A DNA stretch of 64,000 nt from Anthracocystis setariae. Taxonomy: Eukaryota; Basidiomycota; Ustilaginomycetes; Ustilaginales; Ustilaginaceae. The DNA lies in assembly GCA_928724745.1 (NCBI GenBank), contig CAKMXJ010000039.1:558001-622000 (forward strand). Reading direction: 5' to 3'. The notes below the pieces were generated by a model. That model ran no database searches. It was given only the letters and a program-made list of their open reading frames with translations, and was not told the DNA's origin. Made by a program: the position numbers and the translations under genes. Positions 58,515 to 64,000 of this stretch are shown one piece after another. The first letter of the stretch is position 1. Every line of letters starts with the position of its first letter.

Positions 58515-58725
58515 CCCCCTCTCTCCCCCTCTCCTATCGTACCGCTGCAATTTCCTGTCATCTTGTACTTTTAGGCATGCATACGCAATCTCGTTCTCAT
58601 CTACTGTGCGCGGAGAGAAAAAGGGATAGGGATAGGGGGATTGATATTGACATTGATCGAGTGAAGGGTTTACGTATAAAGGGAAGGCTTGGGTGGGACA
58701 AGGGGGGTGGGGAGGGGGGGAGGTG
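58515..58725. other. Convergent 3' region
   Basis: Short gap between the converging MFS and 7-TM genes. It contains a G-rich tract at about 58690-58723 just after the 7-TM gene's stop codon. No gene. Confidence 0.5.
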
Positions 58726-60717
58726 TTAAGCTTTGGCGACGGCGTCAGCACCGGCTGCATCTGGGTTCGCCGAGGCCTTGTTCTTCTTGTGTGCGGGCGC
58801 ATGGGCGAAGAACAGCAGAAAGACCATCAACCACATGGGCAACACATAGACCAGATTAAAGATCAGTGGCGTCTGGGGCGTTCCTCTGCTTGCCATGGTC
58901 AACTGCAACTGTATCCAATCGATGCCTTGACTGTTGGGACCGTACATTCCCTGCGGTGCTAGACTGAGACCGTGTGCGACGCGGTGATTGTTTGTAGTTG
59001 AGTTGGGGGAGGAGCCTTGGAAGAAGGGGAGGAGGTCATTCGAGTTAAGCTGGCCGCCGAGTTCGGCAGCGATGCGTGTCGTCGCATGCAACGTCTGCAA
59101 CAACCTATACACGGTCGCGATGAACAACAGCAGCAGCAGGAGGAAGATGAAACCACCTGGACGCATGGAGCCTGAATCACCCCTTGCTACGGGGATCAAC
59201 AGAGCTGCGCCGAGGATGACGATGATTTCCACAATACTTGCCACTACCGGAGCGATCCGGGTTACTTTGGGCGGAACAATGGCGGGTAAATCCTGTGCGG
59301 TTTGTGTCATCTTCAATGCATTCTCCCACCTATCGAGCCAGTTAGCATAGTACGCGCTGGCAACGAGGAAGAGGACAAAGACGACAAGGTTGAGAATCCT
59401 CAACACCAGACTCGCCTGAGGGACGCCCGTAGTCCTTCCACTCTGCTGCGAATACAATCCGAGCAAATGCAACAATGGCTCGATCAACAACGGCAGCAGC
59501 ACCGCAAGGATGATCCCCTCGACATTCATCATCGACGTCGACGGCGTGTTGTTAGCAAGCTTCGCTCGAATCCCAAACACAACCAGCATCGCCACCATAT
59601 ATATGATCACGGTGATCAATACCATCGAGATCAAACTCGACCGACGCAACAGTCGGATCAACAAGAGCGGAACCAACGCGATCGTAGCCAAGATCCACAC
59701 GATCGACGCAATAAGGTCTCCGTTCTTATAAGGAACCCCACCGACCTGAACATCGAGCCACCCCAGATCGGGAGAGTTCGGATTGTTGATGTTGTCGGGA
59801 GCCACACCGTTTCCGGAACCACCGCGAGAACCGGGCGGAATCGACGCGTTGAGGTTCGAGGTCGGTCCGAAGTTGACAACTGTCGTCGAGGGTGGAGCTA
59901 GGGTGACGTAGGATGTGAAGAGCGGGAAGAGATTCGAGGAGGTAGTGTCTTCTTCGTAGCCGGGACCAGCGGGTTGGATGGGGTACTGCCGTTCAGCGAG
60001 CTCTGGAATGGGGGTGGGGATTGCTCGTCGTCGAGCTGGTGAGACCGGCTGGAAAGCGGGGGGATCTTGATCGATGGGTACAGGCTGAGCTTGTTCCGAT
60101 CGAGCGTTGGTAGCAGTGGCAATGGGAGCATTGACGCTGCAAAGTGTAGCTGATGCCACATCGCTCTTCGAGTCGCCGCCAAATCCACATCCATATGCCC
60201 CCGGGCTGAATGTCCACCTGCTCAACTCTGCACCGGTGCCGGCATCGCCCGTTGCCTGATCCCAGACTTGCTCGAGGGACGCGTCCTGGCTAGGGGTGAG
60301 GTTTTCGGTAGCCACCTTGTCCGATGCACTGAGAGAGGCTTGCACGGCCTGGACGAGAGCCGAAGCATACTGCAATGCCGCTGTTGCATTAGGCACGGCT
60401 GAAGTCGAAGTCACGGTGACAGCGGAGACGTTCGAAGTGGAAATGTCGCCGCTCATCCCGACGGCCGAGGCAACAGCGTTAGCATTGCTGCCGGTCATCG
60501 TAGCGTAGGGACCATCGGCGCTGATTAGCTTCAAAACTTGAGCTTCCACATTCGGAATCTCGGCTGCATCTTGTCGCTTCCACCACGGTATGGTAGGAAG
60601 AGTGCTAGCGTTGGCGAAAGTAGCAGTGCTCAGAACCGAAATGGCCACTACCATCGCTAGAGCTCCAGCGACATTGCGCCGACCTCTGATCGAAGTAGAC
60701 GTGCGTGCCTGAACCAT
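58726..60717 (-). CDS. Orphan 7-TM protein with large secreted N-terminal domain
   Basis: 663 aa from MVQARTSTSIRG. Residues of about 14-35 form a signal peptide (VAGALAMVVAISVLSTATFA). An extracellular-looking segment of about 300 aa follows, with many potential N-glycosylation sites and a basic RRR site. Then come seven hydrophobic spans at about 334-355, 361-384, 399-423, 435-460, 485-510, 518-540 and 615-640, and a short Lys/Ala-rich tail. This layout recalls a receptor, but I see no motif of a known GPCR class and do not recognise the family. The frame continues above 60717 to a TTG at 60978, but the leader there breaks the signal peptide. Donor GTAAGT at 61036 and acceptor TATACAG at 60725 suggest a 5' UTR intron. 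Confidence 0.8.
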   Translation of the reverse strand: MVQARTSTSIRGRRNVAGALAMVVAISVLSTATFANASTLPTIPWWKRQDAAEIPNVEAQVLKLISADGPYATMTGSNANAVASAVGMSGDISTSNVSAVTVTSTSAVPNATAALQYASALVQAVQASLSASDKVATENLTPSQDASLEQVWDQATGDAGTGAELSRWTFSPGAYGCGFGGDSKSDVASATLCSVNAPIATATNARSEQAQPVPIDQDPPAFQPVSPARRRAIPTPIPELAERQYPIQPAGPGYEEDTTSSNLFPLFTSYVTLAPPSTTVVNFGPTSNLNASIPPGSRGGSGNGVAPDNINNPNSPDLGWLDVQVGGVPYKNGDLIASIVWILATIALVPLLLIRLLRRSSLISMVLITVIIYMVAMLVVFGIRAKLANNTPSTSMMNVEGIILAVLLPLLIEPLLHLLGLYSQQSGRTTGVPQASLVLRILNLVVFVLFLVASAYYANWLDRWENALKMTQTAQDLPAIVPPKVTRIAPVVASIVEIIVILGAALLIPVARGDSGSMRPGGFIFLLLLLLFIATVYRLLQTLHATTRIAAELGGQLNSNDLLPFFQGSSPNSTTNNHRVAHGLSLAPQGMYGPNSQGIDWIQLQLTMASRGTPQTPLIFNLVYVLPMWLMVFLLFFAHAPAHKKNKASANPDAAGADAVAKA

Positions 60718-60724
60718 GGTCTTT

Positions 60725-61036
60725 CTGTATATCAAAATGATGCGCTGATCGATTGGATGAGCTGTGGCCAGGGTAGGAAGAGAGTAGGAAGAGAAAGCGG
60801 TATCGTACAAAGAGGGCATTTGGCAGTAGAGACAAAAGATCAGCCCATGTTCAGCCCCAGGGTTCAAAAACTCAAGCTCGCCGTCGTCATGGTCCAACGC
60901 GGCACAAATGATCATCTTCAAGGTCTGCCGGGTCCTCTGGATCCCTCCTCCGAAGTGACTCTGCCGATCGAAAGACAATCCTGACCATCACGAGCTACTC
61001 GAAACAACAGTTCAGCGGAAGAAACGATGTACTTAC
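60725..61036 (-). other. Candidate 5' UTR intron of the 7-TM gene
   Basis: On the minus strand the donor is ATCA|GTAAGT at 61036 and the acceptor GATATACAG ends at 60725, seven bases before the ATG. Length 312 nt. No perfect branch site seen. Confidence 0.35.
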
Positions 61037-62695
61037 TGATAGAAGGGTCTGAGACACCGGTTGGCACTCGCTTTTCTAGCTGTCGGACAAAGCGAAGATG
61101 CAGACACCAATACAAAAGAGCCAGGCTGCAAGACGAACAGATTTGAATCTGGGAAAGGTCTGAGGGAGTCGAAGCTGATGAGGGGGTTGCTAGAGCTATC
61201 GATGTCGGTCGTAAGAAGTTCGAGCGATCTACCAGAGATCTATAGAAGCTGTCTGAAGGAGGTTGTAAAGAATCAGAAAAGTCGAGGACCAGCTGTCGAT
61301 GAAAGAATCCAGTTCTGACACAATGAGTAACTTTGCTCCAGACGAGTCGGTCTACTTTTTTGTGATCCGAGATCAAGGTTATTGAGATGAGCGTCAAGCC
61401 TCACTTGTCGGTGTTTTGAAACAAGCCGTACAGAAGCGACAATGTGCTTTCGCTGATCGTAACGACTTTGCAACGATATGCTTGAGAAAATGCCGGGATT
61501 ATTGCAGACAATGTTGAAGAAGAGGATGAGCTGATCTACAGCTGAGACCGAGACGAAGAGAGGAGCAAAGCCAGCTAGCAAGAGGAAAAGAATAAAAAAA
61601 AGAGGAAATGCGAAGAAGAGGAACAGATGGTGGTGGAAAGAAAGGAGACGACGAGGGCATCCAACTCATAAGCCATTCATAGTCTGATGTGCTCATGGAA
61701 TACACATCGTACGAGGATCACCTCTTCATTGCCACCGGCTACCAGACACTTGAGGCAGACAAAGTGGGACGATCGTCACGGAAGGAAGCCTGAGTCGGAA
61801 GCTGATTCCGGTTTTGGTAGCTGCCGAGCTTGATTGGTGGACCACAGCTGCCGACGGAAAGAATAATATCTACCATGCCCTATGCAAGCCTATGCAATCA
61901 GTGACGCTGAAAGCCTGCAGAAATCGGTACCATAGTTTGAACTCAACGAGGATCATGTCGATAGGTGAAAGACGGTGTCTCATGCGGTGAATTGACCATG
62001 TATCTGACATGGAGTAATAGGAGCGTTGAAGGAATAGAAGATGCGTGAACTGAGCCGTCATTTCCCTCGTAAGCGATCAGTGCTAGGTTGCGGAAAGGGT
62101 GCGCAGATGATGTGTTGCATCCGACGCCTGATTGGAGAGATGCGCACACGGCACCCTGGCGGTCATACGACTGATAGCAGTTCCACGAGGTAGTCGCTTA
62201 GGGAAGAAACTACTCTGATCAAAGACATGATCCGGGCACAGCATGTAGTCAGAAGGGCTGGTTTGGGATGTGCGAGATGGAAAGTGATATGACACCAAAG
62301 ATGTGTCTCGACAAAGCTCGCCTGCTGCCTTGCGCGATCCTTGACGTGCACCGTTGCAGCTACGACTTCTACACTGTGCTACTGCTGTGATTCCCAATTT
62401 CGAGTTTGTCACTTTTGGCGCAAAGTGACAACTTGTCACGTGCAACTCGCAATTTGTAAATATTTTGGAAGTGCTAATCTTACATGAAGCTCCTTTTTAA
62501 CGGTGCGCACGGACAGAAGAGTTGAGATTGCATGCCCACTGTGCATTGCCGCTCCGCCCTGTGCCGTAAGCTTCTTGGCCGAGCTTGACCGAAGGCCAAA
62601 TCTTCTTGATCCCACATGGCACGGCATCCTTCTGTCTCTCCTGCCATTTCATCCGACAACCACATTGCGTCTTCCCCCGACCAGCTGTTGCGATA
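61037..62695. promoter_or_regulatory. Divergent region 7-TM gene / THI6
   Basis: No gene supported. Short minus-strand frames have no recognisable product. A perfect inverted repeat sits at 62406-62431 upstream of THI6. I looked for the conserved blocks of a TPP riboswitch before THI6 and saw none. Confidence 0.5.
62406..62443. promoter_or_regulatory. Perfect inverted repeat plus E-box upstream of THI6
   Basis: TTGTCACTTT (62406-62415) and AAAGTGACAA (62422-62431) are perfect 10-bp arms around TGGCGC. A third TTGTCAC follows and overlaps a CACGTG E-box (62437-62442). It lies about 255-290 bp before the THI6 ATG. Regulatory function is inferred. Confidence 0.4.
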
Positions 62696-64000
62696 ATGTC
62701 GGCGTTTGACAAGACCAAGGTCGACTACTCTGTCTATCTCGTGACCGGGCGCGAGCTCCTCCCTCCCGGCGTCGACTATTACGAGTCTCTCGACCGTTGT
62801 CTTTCTCAAGGCAACGTATCCATCGTTCAGATCAGGGAGAAAGATGCCGAGACTTCCGACTTCCTCGCCATCGCACAGCGTTCACTCGCGATTTGCGACA
62901 AGTACAACGTGCCCATGCTGATCAACGACAATCTCTCGGTTTGTCTCGCACTTCCTGAACGTGTGGGCCTGCATATCGGACAAGAGGACATTCCGGTCGC
63001 CGAAGCCAGGAGAATTCTCGGCGAGAAGAGGTTGTTGGGAATCTCGGTCAAGACTGTAGAGCAGGCTAGGAAGGCGAGGCAGGAGCGCAAGGCGGATTAT
63101 GCGGGTGTCGGCCCGTGCTATGGTACCCAGAGCAAAGCGGGGATCACAGAGGATAAGGTGATCGGCTGTGCTGGCGCGCAAAAAATTGTGGCCGAGTTGG
63201 CAGGTGGAGAAAGGAGGTTGCCGTGCGTGCTCATTGGAGGACTCAACCAGAAGACGGCGGCAAGGACCTTGTTTGGTGCGACAAGCGAGTTCAACGCACC
63301 GGACGGCATTGCGGTCATCTCGGCCATCGTCGGTCGCGTCGATTCGGACAAGGCCGCTGCTGAACTTGGCGACATCGTCCGCAACTTCAAGGCTGGTCTC
63401 GCCGCCTCCTCAAACGGCAAAGGTGCGGTCACCGGCTTCTCGTTGCCAAATGAAAGTGTCAAAGATGCGGCGTACTACAAGAACGCAGCGGCCGATCTGC
63501 TCTCGTTCCACCGTGAATCCGTTCATGGCCCACCGCTCATCCAAACAATCACATCTCACGTCTCCTCCACCATGTCCGCCAACCTCGCGCTTGCCTTCTC
63601 CTCGTCCCCCATCATGTCTCACGAAGCTGCCGAAGCCGCCGACCTGAGCCTCGCCGTCGGCGCTCTCGTCCTCAACATCGGAACCATCTCGCCCGCCTCC
63701 CGAGACGGGATGTTCGTCGCGGGCACTTCCGCAAACCGCAACCGCAAACCCGTCGTCCTCGATCCTGTTGGAGGCGGTGCCACTCAATTTCGCAAAGATA
63801 TCGTGCGGTCCATCCTGAACCACACCCAAGTGACGCTGCTCAAGGGGAATGCGGCCGAGTTGGCGAGCATCGCAGGCAAGCAAGACGAAGTCAAAAGCCG
63901 TGGTGTCGATTCCGGTGCGGGCCAATTGAAGGATCCCATTGCATTGGTGAAGGATGTGGCGAGAAAGGAACGATGCTTGGTGCTCCTGTCGGGGAAGAAG
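62696..64000 (+). CDS. THI6: Thiamine-phosphate synthase / hydroxyethylthiazole kinase (Thi6), 5' part
   Basis: Open from ATG 62696 to the right edge: 435 codons, no stop. The N-terminal domain is ThiE/TenI-like thiamine phosphate synthase: YLVTGREL, IVQIREKDAETSDF, MLINDNLSVCLAL, VGLHIGQEDIP, DYAGVGPCYGTQSKAG, VLIGGLN. From about residue 260 the ThiM-like hydroxyethylthiazole kinase starts: GPPLIQTITSHVSSTMSANL, SSPIMSHEA, ALVLNIGTIS, KPVVLDPVGGGATQFR, TLLKGNAAELASIAG. This two-domain fusion is the standard fungal Thi6, joining HMP-PP and HET-P to thiamine phosphate. The C-terminal part of the kinase is beyond the window. No intron seen. Confidence 0.95.
   Translation, partial: MSAFDKTKVDYSVYLVTGRELLPPGVDYYESLDRCLSQGNVSIVQIREKDAETSDFLAIAQRSLAICDKYNVPMLINDNLSVCLALPERVGLHIGQEDIPVAEARRILGEKRLLGISVKTVEQARKARQERKADYAGVGPCYGTQSKAGITEDKVIGCAGAQKIVAELAGGERRLPCVLIGGLNQKTAARTLFGATSEFNAPDGIAVISAIVGRVDSDKAAAELGDIVRNFKAGLAASSNGKGAVTGFSLPNESVKDAAYYKNAAADLLSFHRESVHGPPLIQTITSHVSSTMSANLALAFSSSPIMSHEAAEAADLSLAVGALVLNIGTISPASRDGMFVAGTSANRNRKPVVLDPVGGGATQFRKDIVRSILNHTQVTLLKGNAAELASIAGKQDEVKSRGVDSGAGQLKDPIALVKDVARKERCLVLLSGKK

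Noticed and set aside
62300..62695. TPP riboswitch before THI6
   Set aside because: The conserved CTGAGA and GAACCTGA-type blocks are not present in the right arrangement.

Overview
This window looks like nuclear DNA of a basidiomycete smut fungus (Ustilaginales type). The genes are eukaryotic and long, mostly intronless or with a few short introns (89-330 nt), moderately GC-rich, and include a fungal microbial rhodopsin, a STRIPAK subunit, Vps1, calnexin and a Thi6-type fusion. I cannot fix the species from sequence alone. I see no rRNA, tRNA, CRISPR array or bacterial-style operon.

Layout. 1-2158 (-): 5' part of an unknown protein running off the left edge. 2530-7926 (-): RNA polymerase I largest subunit, with a PAC/RRPE-like promoter shared with 8540-12982 (+), a long solenoid protein that ends in a DUF4743-Nudix (thiamine-damage type) domain. 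12983-16310: 3.3 kb without a convincing gene. 16311-17267 (+): proton-pump-type opsin. 18292-21231 (+): an MCM-binding protein (MCMBP) whose linker contains a complete YggS/PLPBP pyridoxal-phosphate-binding domain. 21333-22064: a decayed 732-bp Tc1/mariner-type element. 22088-22764 (-): NudC with a GC-AG intron. 23470-25767 (+): PFK-2/FBPase-2. 25966-31071 (-): ANK-RCC1-BTB protein (IBtk-like). 32485-34035 (+): fungal protein of unknown function. 34123-39660 (-): TAF2 with three C-terminal bromodomains. 40550-42430 (+): SNW/SKIP (Prp45). 43122-45197 (-): Vps1. 47216-48913 (+): calnexin. 49462-50357 (+): NTF2 in four exons. 50614-54666 or further upstream (-): STRIP/Far11. 56907-58514 (+): MFS transporter. 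58726-60717 (-): secreted-N-terminus, 7-TM orphan. 62696-64000 (+): Thi6, cut by the right edge.

Most genes are unrelated housekeeping genes, so this is ordinary chromosomal neighbourhood rather than a cluster. Loose themes are transcription (RPA190, TAF2, SNW), nuclear transport and movement (NTF2, NudC), membrane traffic (Vps1, calnexin) and thiamine metabolism (Nudix domain, Thi6).

The most unusual items are the PLPBP domain nested inside MCMBP, preceded by a mitochondrial-like leader; TAF2 carrying three bromodomains, one without the acetyl-lysine Asn; the solenoid-Nudix fusion frame with a hidden in-frame intron; and the mariner-like relic, whose long inverted ends carry mirrored arrays of a TTCGGTA motif.
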